DNA from: an uncultured Prochlorococcus sp. | Lineage (GTDB): Bacteria; Cyanobacteriota; Cyanobacteriia; PCC-6307; Cyanobiaceae | Direction of reading: 5' to 3' | Length of the DNA stretch: 64,000 bases | NCBI RefSeq assembly: GCF_902522795.1 | Contig: NZ_CABYWZ010000001.1 | Coordinates: forward strand, 1 to 64,000 | Shown here: one piece after another, positions 11,308 to 21,650 of the stretch | Layout: every line of letters begins with the position of its first letter | Position numbering within the stretch: position 1 is the stretch's first letter | Made by a program: the position numbers and the translations under genes | Notes under the pieces: model-generated | What the model was told of the DNA's origin: nothing | The model's input: only the letters and a program-made list of their open reading frames with translations | Databases searched by the model: none

Positions 11308-12810
11308 TCAAGTTAAACTATTTTTGATTTTACCATTTATTAATTCGCCAACTATTGCGATGGAGCTATAAGCTATCAAAACTATGGTGACTTCTTGCCA
11401 TGCGAAGGAACTTAGTGATTCTTGCAATTGCCAACCTAGACCAACACTTCCAATAACCCCAACAATTGCAGTTTCTCTAATAATGATGTCAGATCTATAA
11501 GCGCAATATGCTAAGTAACTTTTTGCTTGTTGAGAAAATAAACCTAAAAGCCAACTAGTCTTTTTTGAGATTCCTAGAGATTTCATTGCAATATAATTTC
11601 TCTTGTCTTGGCTATCTAGATTTGTAAAAAGTAATTTGCTAGTAATACCAGCGTTGTGGAGACCTAATGTTAAAGCTGCTAAAGATAAAGAAGGATTATT
11701 AAAAGTTAATAGAGTTAGAAGTATTACAGGTGTAGGTATTAAACGTAATAAAAATGCAAAAATTTTTATAAAAATTTTAGAACTATTGTTGTTAAAAATT
11801 CCTATTGCTAATGGAGGTAAACTAATTGCGATTCCTGTTGATAAAAGACTTAAAATTATTGTTTCTAATATAAGTTTTAAGAAATCAAATAATCCTAAAT
11901 CTGAGCTTGATTTAAAAAGAGAACTAACGGAATCAAAATTTTCAAAATTATTATTAAAAATAAAATAAAGAAAATATGAAAAAGAAAATAAAATTGTTAT
12001 GAAAAAAACTGCAATAAAAAAAATAGATAGGATTTTATTTGTAGTATTAAATTTTATTTTTTTGAATATCAATCCAGAAAGAATTATCAAAATTGCTAAG
12101 GACCATAAATAAGTCCATAACTCTCTAAAATTCAAAGTTTGGAAAGATAAAAAAATACTGGTACCTATTCCTCCAATCCCAAAAAGTCCTAAAATCACAG
12201 TACTTCTTATTGAACACTCTAATCGATATAAACCAAAGTTTTTAAATGTATTTATTATTGGATTCCATATTAAAGTTAGTAAAGAAGAAAATTTAGGTGC
12301 ATTTATTTGATTTATAGATTCAAAACTTTTGTAGTCAATAGTTTCTAATTGTTCAGCAAAAACTTTTGAATTTACAGCAATATAAGGTATACATATAGCT
12401 ATTATTCCTATCGAAAAATTTATTCCATATATTTGCATTAATATTATTCCCCAAACCACTTCGTGTATAGATCTAATTATTGTTAGAAAAAACCTTATTA
12501 TGCGGTACAAAAAATTTGGAATATTAAAGATTTTATAAAAAATATTTGAGGAAATTATTCCAAAAATTGCTCCAAAAAAAATACTTACTAACCAACTAAA
12601 AAAACCAATTAAAATAGTTTCATTTAATCGCTTAATTACGGTAATAATAATTTCATTATCGATCTTGGGATTAAATGCAGAAATTAAGAATTCTTGGAAT
12701 AATTTAAATCCTCCAAAATGAATATTGTTTATTAATTGATACCCTAGAGGTATGCATACCAAAATTGGAAGAAAAGATAATGATGTATAGTTTAATTTTA
12801 ATTTGTTCAA
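11308..12810 (-). CDS. phnE: Phosphonate/phosphite-type ABC permease, internally duplicated (two BPD_transp-like halves in one 500-aa chain)
   Basis: Two EAA-loop-type regions and adjacent phnC/phnD-like genes. Confidence 0.8.
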   Translation of the reverse strand: MNKLKLNYTSLSFLPILVCIPLGYQLINNIHFGGFKLFQEFLISAFNPKIDNEIIITVIKRLNETILIGFFSWLVSIFFGAIFGIISSNIFYKIFNIPNFLYRIIRFFLTIIRSIHEVVWGIILMQIYGINFSIGIIAICIPYIAVNSKVFAEQLETIDYKSFESINQINAPKFSSLLTLIWNPIINTFKNFGLYRLECSIRSTVILGLFGIGGIGTSIFLSFQTLNFRELWTYLWSLAILIILSGLIFKKIKFNTTNKILSIFFIAVFFITILFSFSYFLYFIFNNNFENFDSVSSLFKSSSDLGLFDFLKLILETIILSLLSTGIAISLPPLAIGIFNNNSSKIFIKIFAFLLRLIPTPVILLTLLTFNNPSLSLAALTLGLHNAGITSKLLFTNLDSQDKRNYIAMKSLGISKKTSWLLGLFSQQAKSYLAYCAYRSDIIIRETAIVGVIGSVGLGWQLQESLSSFAWQEVTIVLIAYSSIAIVGELINGKIKNSLT

Positions 12811-12814
12811 CTAA

Positions 12815-13555
12815 TTAATATATTTTCTCTAAATGAATCTTCTTTAAGTTATTTCTTTTGATATTGAAAAAAATTTTACCATCCCTTATTCCAATAACTT
12901 TATCGAAATCGTTCAGAAAATCTAATCTATGTAATGCAACTAATGCCGTCTTTGGCGATTTTCTTGTATTATTTTTATCTACATTTTCTAGCAGAAGGTT
13001 TTTAATTGTTGTTATCAATTTGGGATCTAGATTATTAAAAGGCTCATCTGCAAGCAATATATTTGATTCTTGAATTAATGATCTAGCTATAGCCACCCTT
13101 TGTTTTTGCCCACCAGATAGTTTTCTGATTTTTTTGTCGTAAATAGAATTATGAAGTCTACATAATTTCATATATTTATGCGCCTTCTTAAAAGAACTTA
13201 TATTTAGTAAATTTTTAAAAGCGAAATAAAAATTGTTTTCCGCTAGTAGTCCACAATTAACATTTTGTTCTGCAGAGAGATCTTCTATTAATCTTAAATC
13301 TTGCCATATAGTTGTTATCTCTCGTTTCTGATTTCTATCTAATTTCTCGTAACTTTTATTGAATAATTTAACCTCACCTTGAGTTGGCTTTATAGTGCCA
13401 TTAAGTACTGATATAAGTGTAGTTTTTCCTGAACCGCTTTTACCTAAAAGTGCAATTTTTTCCCCAGAATTTATTTTTAAATTTATTTTATTTAGGATCA
13501 GATCATTTTTGTATTTATAAGATATATTTTCTAATTCTAAGACAGTATTATTCAT
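12815..13555 (-). CDS. phnC: Phosphonate/phosphite-type ABC transporter ATPase
   Basis: [43 protein letters not shown]. Confidence 0.85.
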   Translation of the reverse strand: MNNTVLELENISYKYKNDLILNKINLKINSGEKIALLGKSGSGKTTLISVLNGTIKPTQGEVKLFNKSYEKLDRNQKREITTIWQDLRLIEDLSAEQNVNCGLLAENNFYFAFKNLLNISSFKKAHKYMKLCRLHNSIYDKKIRKLSGGQKQRVAIARSLIQESNILLADEPFNNLDPKLITTIKNLLLENVDKNNTRKSPKTALVALHRLDFLNDFDKVIGIRDGKIFFNIKRNNLKKIHLEKIY

Positions 13556-14445
13556 CTAATTTTATTTAATTTCCTCCCGATTTCCTCTATATTTTTATAT
13601 TGTTTTGATTCTGCCTTTATAAATCTTTTTGCATTGAACATATCTAATATCTGTTTATGCGATTTTTGCTTTATATCTAAATTTAGAATTACTGATTTAA
13701 GTTCTTTTGTAAACCCTTGCCCGAATCTATTTTCAAGATCACCTTGAGCTACCCAGTGATAGTCAACATATTCTGGTGTGATCCAGAATAATTCTAAATT
13801 ACTTGTTCTTTTGGGATTATTTTTAAGATTGTTTTCCCAAACCTGTTTATTTAAAGCTCCAGCATCAAATGCCCCACTATTAACTAAAGCTATAGTGGCA
13901 TCATGACTCCCACTAAAACCTGCTTTTTCCCCTTTAAAATGTTTAATTTCTACCCCTACTTGATTTAAAAAATATTCTGGCATTAATCTTCCAGAAGTTG
14001 AGTTTTCAGAGCCAAAAGTAAATCTTAAATTTTTTAGTTTTTTAAGTCCTTTAATGTTTGAAATTGAGTTAAGTTCTAAATTTTTGTTTACAATAAAAAC
14101 ACTTTTAAATTCCTTATCGATATCTCTTTGAGCTATGACAATTGAATTAGGTGTTTGTAATCTTGCTTGAACTCCTGATAAACCGCCAAACCAAACTAAA
14201 TCTAAATCTTTAGTTCTAAATCCAGTTACCGCTGCAACATAATTAATAACAGGCATGTATTTAACTTCTACATCAAGTTGTTTGGATAATTCTTTTGAAA
14301 ATAAATTAAATCTTTTGTCCAAAACATCTTGGTTTTGATCAGGTATTGCTCCAATTTTTAAAACTTTGGGATTTGAAAATACAGGTGATGAAAAAATAGA
14401 AAATAATAGAGATGAACTTAGTAGGAAATTCTTTAAATTAAACAT
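13552..14445 (-). CDS. phnD: Phosphate/phosphite/phosphonate-type substrate-binding protein
   Basis: Signal peptide; IGAIPDQN, WFGGLSGVQAR, FGSENSTSGRLMPEYFL. Confidence 0.85.
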   Translation of the reverse strand: MFNLKNFLLSSSLLFSIFSSPVFSNPKVLKIGAIPDQNQDVLDKRFNLFSKELSKQLDVEVKYMPVINYVAAVTGFRTKDLDLVWFGGLSGVQARLQTPNSIVIAQRDIDKEFKSVFIVNKNLELNSISNIKGLKKLKNLRFTFGSENSTSGRLMPEYFLNQVGVEIKHFKGEKAGFSGSHDATIALVNSGAFDAGALNKQVWENNLKNNPKRTSNLELFWITPEYVDYHWVAQGDLENRFGQGFTKELKSVILNLDIKQKSHKQILDMFNAKRFIKAESKQYKNIEEIGRKLNKIR

Positions 14446-14457
14446 TACTTAGTTAAA

Positions 14458-15654
14458 TTAATAGTATTCAGAGATTGCTTTTTCAATCCTTTTCAGTCCA
14501 TCTTTTATTTTAATTTCTGAAGCTGCACAAGATATTCTTATACATTGATCATAACCAAAAGCTTTTCCAGGTACAACAACTAATCCGTAATCCTGAAGAG
14601 CTTTATTGCAGAAATCAATAGAATTAATTGAGGAGTTAGGTAATTTTGGAAATGCGTAAAATGCTCCATTAGGTTCTTCAATATAAATCCCATTTATATT
14701 GTTAAGGCCCTCATAGAGAAGTCTTCTTCTGTGATCATAATGGCTATTTATCATTGAGAAAAACTCATTATTAATTTTTAAAGCCTCTAAAGCACCTTTT
14801 TGAACAAAAGAGCAAACATTACTTGTACTTTGACTTTGTAATGCTGAGGATGCTTTGATTACATCTTTGGGACCTACTAAATAACCTATCCTCCAGCCAG
14901 TCATAGCCCATCCTTTCGCAAATCCATTTATTATAAAAATCCTATCTTTTAAGTCATTTGCTAATGAAGATAAACTGTGGTGTTTAAATTCTTTTTTAAG
15001 GATTAGTTCGTAAATCTCATCAGAAAGAATATTGATATTGGGATTTTCTCTAGCTAAATCGGCAATTTGCAATAATTCTTCCTTTGACATAACTCTTCCA
15101 GTAGGGTTATTAGGAGAATTGATAATTATAAATTTAGTTTTTGAAGAGATTTTAGACTTTAAATCTTCTATATTTATTTTGAATCCATCTTTTGCAGAGG
15201 AATTTGTAAAAATTGGCTTCCCACCCGCCAATCTAACCATCTGAGGATAACTTAACCAATATGGAGAAGGAATAATAACTTCGTCTCCAGTATTTAACAA
15301 GACTTGGAAAAGATTATATATTGCTTGCTTAGCACCATTTGTGACCATTACATTTTCAAATTCATAATTTAAATCGTTTTGAATTTGAAGTTTATTTGCA
15401 ATTGCTTTTCGGAGATCTAGATTCCCTGCTGCGGGCCCATACTTTGTGAATCCATCAAATATAGCTTTACTTGTAGCCTCTATAACTTCTTTTGGAGCAT
15501 CAAAATCAGGTTCTCCTGCACTTAAATTGCAAATATCTACTCCTTCTGCAGATAATTGATTCGCTTTAGCACTTATCTGCAATGTAAGAGAAGGCTCAAT
15601 TGAAAGTGCCCGATCAGATAAATTAACTTGACTCATTGATTTATGACTTTTCAA
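14458..15654 (-). CDS. aspC: Aspartate aminotransferase (class I)
   Basis: LSAGEPDFDAP, NSPNNPTG, NGFAKGWAMTGWRIGYLVGP (PLP lysine). Confidence 0.9.
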   Translation of the reverse strand: MKSHKSMSQVNLSDRALSIEPSLTLQISAKANQLSAEGVDICNLSAGEPDFDAPKEVIEATSKAIFDGFTKYGPAAGNLDLRKAIANKLQIQNDLNYEFENVMVTNGAKQAIYNLFQVLLNTGDEVIIPSPYWLSYPQMVRLAGGKPIFTNSSAKDGFKINIEDLKSKISSKTKFIIINSPNNPTGRVMSKEELLQIADLARENPNINILSDEIYELILKKEFKHHSLSSLANDLKDRIFIINGFAKGWAMTGWRIGYLVGPKDVIKASSALQSQSTSNVCSFVQKGALEALKINNEFFSMINSHYDHRRRLLYEGLNNINGIYIEEPNGAFYAFPKLPNSSINSIDFCNKALQDYGLVVVPGKAFGYDQCIRISCAASEIKIKDGLKRIEKAISEYY

Positions 15655-15797
15655 ATATGACTTTTAATAATGGCAAATGCATAAATTAAGAATAAATAAA
15701 ACTATCACACTATTGTTTAATTTAGTTCATTTTCTTAATCTATTTTATTTTCATGTTTTGAGTTCTTAAGATAAAAATATTTAAAGTTTTATTTTCG

Positions 15798-16301
15798 GTG
15801 AAAAGGTTAGTAATTGGGAGAGGAAGTGTATTTGCAGATTTGCTAATAATTGGTGAGGCGCCGGGAGCACAGGAAGATTTAGAAGGAAAACCTTATGTAG
15901 GTAAATCTGGTAAGTTATTAAATGAATTATTAATACAAGCTGGGATTGACTATAAGAAGGATGTTTATTTTTGTAATGTAATTAAATGTCGTCCACCAAA
16001 TAATAGAAAACCCACTGCTAGAGAAATTAATATTCATAAACCTTGGTTATTACAACAAATAAAGCTTGTTGATCCAAAAATTATATTACTTACTGGTTCT
16101 ACTGCTACGAGAGCTATTTTAGAAGTTAAAGATCCTATTAGTAATTTAAGAGGTCAATGGATTAAAAAAGATGGGAGAGAAATTATGGTAATTTTTCATC
16201 CATCTTATTTGTTGAGATTTCCTTCAAAAGAAATCAATAAACCTTATCATCTAACTCTGAAAGACCTAGAGAATGTAAGTGGTAAACTATATGCCGTATA
16301 A
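15798..16301 (+). CDS. Family-4-like uracil-DNA glycosylase lacking the N-terminal Fe-S cysteine pair
   Basis: GTG start; GEAPGAQEDLEGKPYVGKSG and HPSYLL motifs; in-frame stop at 15759 precludes a longer N-terminus. Confidence 0.85.
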   Translation: MKRLVIGRGSVFADLLIIGEAPGAQEDLEGKPYVGKSGKLLNELLIQAGIDYKKDVYFCNVIKCRPPNNRKPTAREINIHKPWLLQQIKLVDPKIILLTGSTATRAILEVKDPISNLRGQWIKKDGREIMVIFHPSYLLRFPSKEINKPYHLTLKDLENVSGKLYAV

Positions 16302-16336
16302 TTTAGTGAAATCCTTTTTGAATATCAAGAATTTTA

Positions 16337-17554
16337 ATGTCATTAACTCAATCAAAAGAGGTTAATAGTCTCTCCAAAAGATATTCAACTCATATTGAGA
16401 GAAGGATAACTAGAACAGTAATGGTGGGGGATGTAGCTATTGGAAGTGATTATCCAGTAAGAGTTCAATCGATGATAAATGAAGATACGATGGATGTCGA
16501 AAATTCTTACTTAGCTATCAAAAGACTACATGATGTGGGCTGTGAAATAGTAAGGTTAACTGTCCCTTCCTTAGCACATGCCAAAGCAGTAGGAGATATA
16601 AAGGCAAAATTATTAGAAAATAATATCAACACTCCCTTGGTGGCTGATGTTCACCATAATGGTATGAAAATTGCAATGGAAGTTGCAAAACATGTTGATA
16701 AAGTAAGAATTAATCCTGGATTGTTTGTGTTTGAAAAATCAGACCCTACAAGAACTGAATATACAGATGAGGAATTTGAAACTATTAAGCAAACAATACT
16801 TAAAAGATTTACCCCCTTAGTTGAAGTTTTAAAGGCTGAAAACAAAGCTCTAAGGATTGGAGTTAATCATGGGTCTCTATCTGAGAGGATGCTTTTTACT
16901 TATGGAGATACGCCATTGGGAATGACAGAATCTGCGATGGAGTTCGTCAAAATTTGTGATGAGCTTGATTTTCATAACATAATTATTTCTATGAAAGCTT
17001 CTAGGGCGCCGGTCATGATGGCAGCTTACAGAATGATTGCAGATAGGCTTGACTCAGAAGGATATAACTATCCCTTACATTTAGGAGTGACCGAAGCTGG
17101 AGATGGTGATTATGGGAGGATTAAAAGTACTGCTGGAATTGGAACGCTTTTAGCAGAGGGATTAGGAGATACCATCAGGGTTTCCTTAACAGAAGCTCCA
17201 GAAAAGGAAATACCAGTGTGCTATTCAATTTTGCAATCTTTAGGATTAAGAAAAACAATGGTTGAATACATCAGTTGCCCTAGTTGTGGTAGAACACTTT
17301 TCAATCTAGAAGAAGTTGTAGATAAAGTTAGGAACGCCACCTCACATTTAACGGGTCTAGATATAGCAATAATGGGATGTATTGTTAATGGACCAGGAGA
17401 AATGGCAGATGCTGATTATGGATATGTTGGGAAAGGTAAAGGAACTATTGCCTTATATAGAAGGAAAGAAGAGATAAAAAGAGTACCTGAAGATGAGGGG
17501 GTTAATGCTTTAATCCAACTTATTAAGGATGATGGGAAGTGGATTGATCCTTAA
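16337..17554 (+). CDS. ispG: 4-hydroxy-3-methylbut-2-en-1-yl diphosphate synthase
   Basis: [50 protein letters not shown]. Confidence 0.97.
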   Translation: MSLTQSKEVNSLSKRYSTHIERRITRTVMVGDVAIGSDYPVRVQSMINEDTMDVENSYLAIKRLHDVGCEIVRLTVPSLAHAKAVGDIKAKLLENNINTPLVADVHHNGMKIAMEVAKHVDKVRINPGLFVFEKSDPTRTEYTDEEFETIKQTILKRFTPLVEVLKAENKALRIGVNHGSLSERMLFTYGDTPLGMTESAMEFVKICDELDFHNIIISMKASRAPVMMAAYRMIADRLDSEGYNYPLHLGVTEAGDGDYGRIKSTAGIGTLLAEGLGDTIRVSLTEAPEKEIPVCYSILQSLGLRKTMVEYISCPSCGRTLFNLEEVVDKVRNATSHLTGLDIAIMGCIVNGPGEMADADYGYVGKGKGTIALYRRKEEIKRVPEDEGVNALIQLIKDDGKWIDP

Positions 17555-17630
17555 GGATTTGTCAAAATTCTGAATTATAAATAAATTCTTTTTATAATAA
17601 AAAATATCGAATTATTTAAATATAAGAAAA

Positions 17631-18950
17631 TTGCTTAAAAAAAAATACATATTTTTATTTGCGACATCCTTTTCTGGACTATTTTTAAATAATCTTGCAG
17701 AGGCAACAGTTTTAAATAATAGTTATAAAGAAGTAATTGATCATGTTTGGCAAATTGTATATAGAGATTTTCTTGATTCAAGCGGCAAATTTCAAAAGTC
17801 TAATTGGATTAATCTAAGAAAAGAAGTTTTATCAAAAACATATTCAGATAGTAATGAAGCATATGATGCGATTAGAGATATGCTTTCTAACTTAGATGAT
17901 TCTTATACAAGATTTTTAGAACCTAAGGAATTTAATCAAATGAGAATCGATACCTCTGGTGAATTAACTGGAGTTGGTATCCAAATAGTTAAAGATAAAG
18001 AATCTGATGATTTAATAATTATTTCTCCCATAGAGGGCACCCCTGCATTTGATGCTGGAATTAAAGCTAGAGATCAAATATTATCCATAGATGATATTTC
18101 TACTGAAGGTATGAATATTGAGGAGGCCGTGAAATTAATAAGAGGGCAAAAAGGTACTAAAGTAAAGCTTGAAATTCTTAGAGGTTCTAAATCCTTTTTT
18201 AAGATTTTATCAAGAGAAAAAATTGAAATAAAATCTGTATCCAGTAAAGTCAATCAAACCAAAAACGGCTTATCAATTGGCTATGTAAGAATTAAACAAT
18301 TTAATGCAAATGCATCAAAAGAGACTAGAGATGCTATTAAGGATTTAGAAACAAAAAAAGTCGCAGGATATGTTCTTGACTTGAGAAGTAATCCTGGAGG
18401 TTTATTAGAATCAAGCATTGATATCTCAAGGCACTTTATTAACAAAGGAGTAATAGTAAGTACGGTAAGTAAAGACGGTTTAAAAGAAACAAAAAAAGGA
18501 AACGGTCAAGCTCTAACAAAAAAGCCCTTAGTTGTCTTAGTTAATGAGGGCTCTGCTAGTGCTAGTGAAATAGTCTCTGGTGCAATAAAGGATAACAAAA
18601 GAGGAAAATTAGTTGGGAAGAAAACGTTTGGCAAAGGTTTAGTTCAATCTATGAGAACATTAGTTGATGGTTCAGGTCTAACTGTTACAGTCGCTAAGTA
18701 TTTAACTCCGAATGGCACTGATATAAACAAATCTGGAATTATTCCAGACATAGAAGTAAGAATGAATATAAACCCTATACTTCAAAGAGAGATAGGAACT
18801 AGAAAAGATAAACAATATAGAGCTGGAGAAAAAGAGCTAATAAATATAATTAATAGAAAGAATCAGATAAGCGAATTTAAGCCCGACACCACAAACCTTA
18901 ATGCATTCCTAAAAATTAATAAAAAAGATCAGGTATTTGCGTTAAATTAA
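17631..18950 (+). CDS. C-terminal processing protease (S41, PDZ)
   Basis: TTG start; YTRFLEP, LDLRSNPGGLL, GSASASEIVSGAI, GKGLVQ. Confidence 0.92.
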   Translation: MLKKKYIFLFATSFSGLFLNNLAEATVLNNSYKEVIDHVWQIVYRDFLDSSGKFQKSNWINLRKEVLSKTYSDSNEAYDAIRDMLSNLDDSYTRFLEPKEFNQMRIDTSGELTGVGIQIVKDKESDDLIIISPIEGTPAFDAGIKARDQILSIDDISTEGMNIEEAVKLIRGQKGTKVKLEILRGSKSFFKILSREKIEIKSVSSKVNQTKNGLSIGYVRIKQFNANASKETRDAIKDLETKKVAGYVLDLRSNPGGLLESSIDISRHFINKGVIVSTVSKDGLKETKKGNGQALTKKPLVVLVNEGSASASEIVSGAIKDNKRGKLVGKKTFGKGLVQSMRTLVDGSGLTVTVAKYLTPNGTDINKSGIIPDIEVRMNINPILQREIGTRKDKQYRAGEKELINIINRKNQISEFKPDTTNLNAFLKINKKDQVFALN

Positions 18951-19861
18951 TTACTCATATCCAGCATTCTCTTTATCGGTACATAGGCTCTTCTTATTAT
19001 CTCTGGGTCAAGTTCGATAGATGGGGAATTATTTTTTAAACAATCAAGAATTTTTTCTAAAGTATTTAATTTCATATATGGACACTCGTTACATTTACAA
19101 CCTTCTACATCTGGGACTTCAATAAAATTTTTGTTAGGTTCTTTCTTCTTCATTTGGTGGATTATTCCAGGCTCAGTTAACACCATGTAAGTTTTAGATG
19201 TATCTTTACTTACGAAATCAAGCAGCTTACTTGTTGATCCAATAAAGTCTGAGAGAATTAGTAAATTTTGACTACATTCAGGATGAGCAATGACTTTTGA
19301 TCCTGGATTTTGATATTTTAATTTTAGAAGTGCTTCTTCACTAAATGATTCATGAACAATGCAGCTGCCAGGCCATAATTTAAGATCTCTTCCAGAATTT
19401 TTCTGTACCCATCTCCCAAGATTCTGATCTGGTGCAAATATTATCTTTTTATCTTCTGGTATCTTTTTAATTAATGAGACTGCATTACTGCTTGTACATA
19501 TCAGATCACTTTGAGCTTTTACTTCTGCAGTGCAATTTATATAACTTACGACATAGTGATCTGGATTTTCTTCCCTGAATTTTTGAAATTTATCTGAAGG
19601 ACAATCGTCTGCTAATGAGCATCCTGCGTCAATATCTGGTAATAGGACCGTTTTATTAGGGCTAAGTATTTTTGCGGTTTCAGCCATAAAGTGCACACCG
19701 CAAAAAATTATTATATCTGCGTCATTATTTGCAGCTTTCCTAGATAGATCTAATGAATCGCCAATAAAATCTGCAATTTCCTGAATCTCTGGAGCTTGAT
19801 AATAGTGCGCAAGAATAATTGCATTAGCTTTTTTGCAACGCTCCTTTATTTCAGAAATCAA
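18947..19861 (-). CDS. nadA: Quinolinate synthase
   Basis: ILAHYYQAPEIQEIADFIGDSLDLS, FCGVHFMAETAKILSP, CKCNECPYM. Confidence 0.96.
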   Translation of the reverse strand: MISEIKERCKKANAIILAHYYQAPEIQEIADFIGDSLDLSRKAANNDADIIIFCGVHFMAETAKILSPNKTVLLPDIDAGCSLADDCPSDKFQKFREENPDHYVVSYINCTAEVKAQSDLICTSSNAVSLIKKIPEDKKIIFAPDQNLGRWVQKNSGRDLKLWPGSCIVHESFSEEALLKLKYQNPGSKVIAHPECSQNLLILSDFIGSTSKLLDFVSKDTSKTYMVLTEPGIIHQMKKKEPNKNFIEVPDVEGCKCNECPYMKLNTLEKILDCLKNNSPSIELDPEIIRRAYVPIKRMLDMSN

Positions 19862-19964
19862 ATCCTCTTCATTTTGAACTGATTTCTGTTTTGCAGTAGA
19901 AGTTATACTGGTCAGGATTTAGAATATCTCTAAATAGATTATATGCCTTTAAACAGAAAAAATT

Positions 19965-20798
19965 CTGACAAATTTAAAAATTGCTATTGTTGGTGACTGT
20001 CATGGTCAATGGTCTGAATTAGACTTGAAAGTTTTATCGATTATCAAACCAAATATTGTTTTATTTGTTGGTGATATTTCTGATGGAAGTGTCAAAATAA
20101 TTAAAAAAATCAATGAAATCAAAATTCCTACTTTTGTGATTTTAGGAAATCATGATAGAGGGAAAGATTCTACAGGCGAAACCCTCTCAAAGCAGATACG
20201 TGTTCTTGGTGAAAAATATTGTGCTTGGGATTTGAAAGTTTTTAATAATCAAATAAATTTATTGTCTGCTAGACCATGTAGTTCTGGCGGCGGCTATTAT
20301 CTTTCGAAAGAAGTTAAAGGTTTTTATGGACCTATCACCGAACAAGATTCAATAAATAAAATTATCAAATGTTCCGAAAAGACTTTAGAAGATATACCTT
20401 TAATAATTATGTCTCATGCTGGCCCCTCGGGTTTAGGTTCAGAACCTAAAAGCATTTGTGGGAAAGACTGGAAATTACCCTCATTAGATTGGGGAGATAG
20501 AGATTTGTCTGCTGCTATTTCTCAAATACAAAAGAGAAGAAAAGTTGATCTTGTGATTTTTGGTCATATGCACAACCGGCTTAAAAGAAATCTTGGTTTA
20601 AGAGAGATGTTTAAAATTGATAGCAAAGGAACAATTTATTTCAACACTGCTGTGGTGCCAAGATATAAAACTGATGAAGATGGAAAATTACTAATTAACT
20701 TTTCATGGATTGAGTTTGAAAATAAGGGATTAAGTCATGTTTCTCATCGATGGTATTCAGAATCTGGTGAAATTCGTGAAGAAGATAAATTTTTTTAG
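19965..20798 (+). CDS. TIGR04168-like metallophosphoesterase; start codon uncertain (CTG 19965 or ATT 19962)
   Basis: Frame continues 5' of the ORF-track TTG (20025) through LTNLKIAIVGDCHGQWSELD; catalytic D-x-H lies upstream of the track start; later FVGDISDGS, LGNHDRG, FGHMHN. Confidence 0.8.
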   Translation: MTNLKIAIVGDCHGQWSELDLKVLSIIKPNIVLFVGDISDGSVKIIKKINEIKIPTFVILGNHDRGKDSTGETLSKQIRVLGEKYCAWDLKVFNNQINLLSARPCSSGGGYYLSKEVKGFYGPITEQDSINKIIKCSEKTLEDIPLIIMSHAGPSGLGSEPKSICGKDWKLPSLDWGDRDLSAAISQIQKRRKVDLVIFGHMHNRLKRNLGLREMFKIDSKGTIYFNTAVVPRYKTDEDGKLLINFSWIEFENKGLSHVSHRWYSESGEIREEDKFF

Positions 20799-20821
20799 GA
20801 TTAAATATCTCTGATCATATT

Positions 20822-21619
20822 TTAAGTATTATTGGGCTTTTCATATCTTGAAAATAATGTTTGAGACAAGATATAACCCGCAATTCCTGCGGCTGTAAAA
20901 GCTAAACCATTTTTAAATAAAGGTAATAAATCATTTGTTCTGGATATTATCGGTGCCAAACCAAAAATTCCAAATAACATTCCCCATAAAGGAGAAAGAA
21001 GAGCTAAAAATCCAATTGATATGACTTGACCTTCTTTTCTTGGGGCAGATGCAAAACCTGCTACTAAACCTCCAAGAATCGATGTACATAAAGTCCATAT
21101 ATATTGCTCTTTGGGTAGGCCAGGGACAACTTGGCATCCTCCTCTTTCGAGGCAAATCTTTACTGAATCAATTGCGTCTAATACTGCACCATCCTCACCG
21201 TGATCTTTAACATAATATTGGTTGCCAAATCTTGTTTGAAGTTCAACCCAAAATAACCTTGGCATAAAATTAAAATAAGCCTCTCCGACGTTAAAGTTCA
21301 GTAAATTTCCCCCTCTAGGATCCGCAACTATCAACAAACTTGTCTCATCTAAATCCCAATAGTCCTTTATTGCACTACCAGGTGAACTCTCAAACTGAGA
21401 TAAATATTTAATTTTCCACCCACTTTCAATTTCTAGATTGTTGAGCTTTTCCTCTAAAGATTTTTTCTGATTAGGGCTTAATGTTTTAGCTAAATCAATT
21501 ACTGGTGTTTTTTCTTCTGGTAAGAGATTTGGATTATTTATAGCGAAAACGGGTTTATGTGAAATTAAAACTAATATAGATAGAAATATTCCTAATAAAT
21601 AGTTAATCTTTGAAGGCAT
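20822..21619 (-). CDS. TPM-domain thylakoid protein, Psb32-like
   Basis: Signal/TM N-terminus; PVIDLAKTLSPNQKKSLEEKLNNLEIESGWKIKYL; C-terminal TM. Confidence 0.75.
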   Translation of the reverse strand: MPSKINYLLGIFLSILVLISHKPVFAINNPNLLPEEKTPVIDLAKTLSPNQKKSLEEKLNNLEIESGWKIKYLSQFESSPGSAIKDYWDLDETSLLIVADPRGGNLLNFNVGEAYFNFMPRLFWVELQTRFGNQYYVKDHGEDGAVLDAIDSVKICLERGGCQVVPGLPKEQYIWTLCTSILGGLVAGFASAPRKEGQVISIGFLALLSPLWGMLFGIFGLAPIISRTNDLLPLFKNGLAFTAAGIAGYILSQTLFSRYEKPNNT

Positions 21620-21650
21620 AAATAAGTTTTGTCTCTTTATATTTTCGCTG

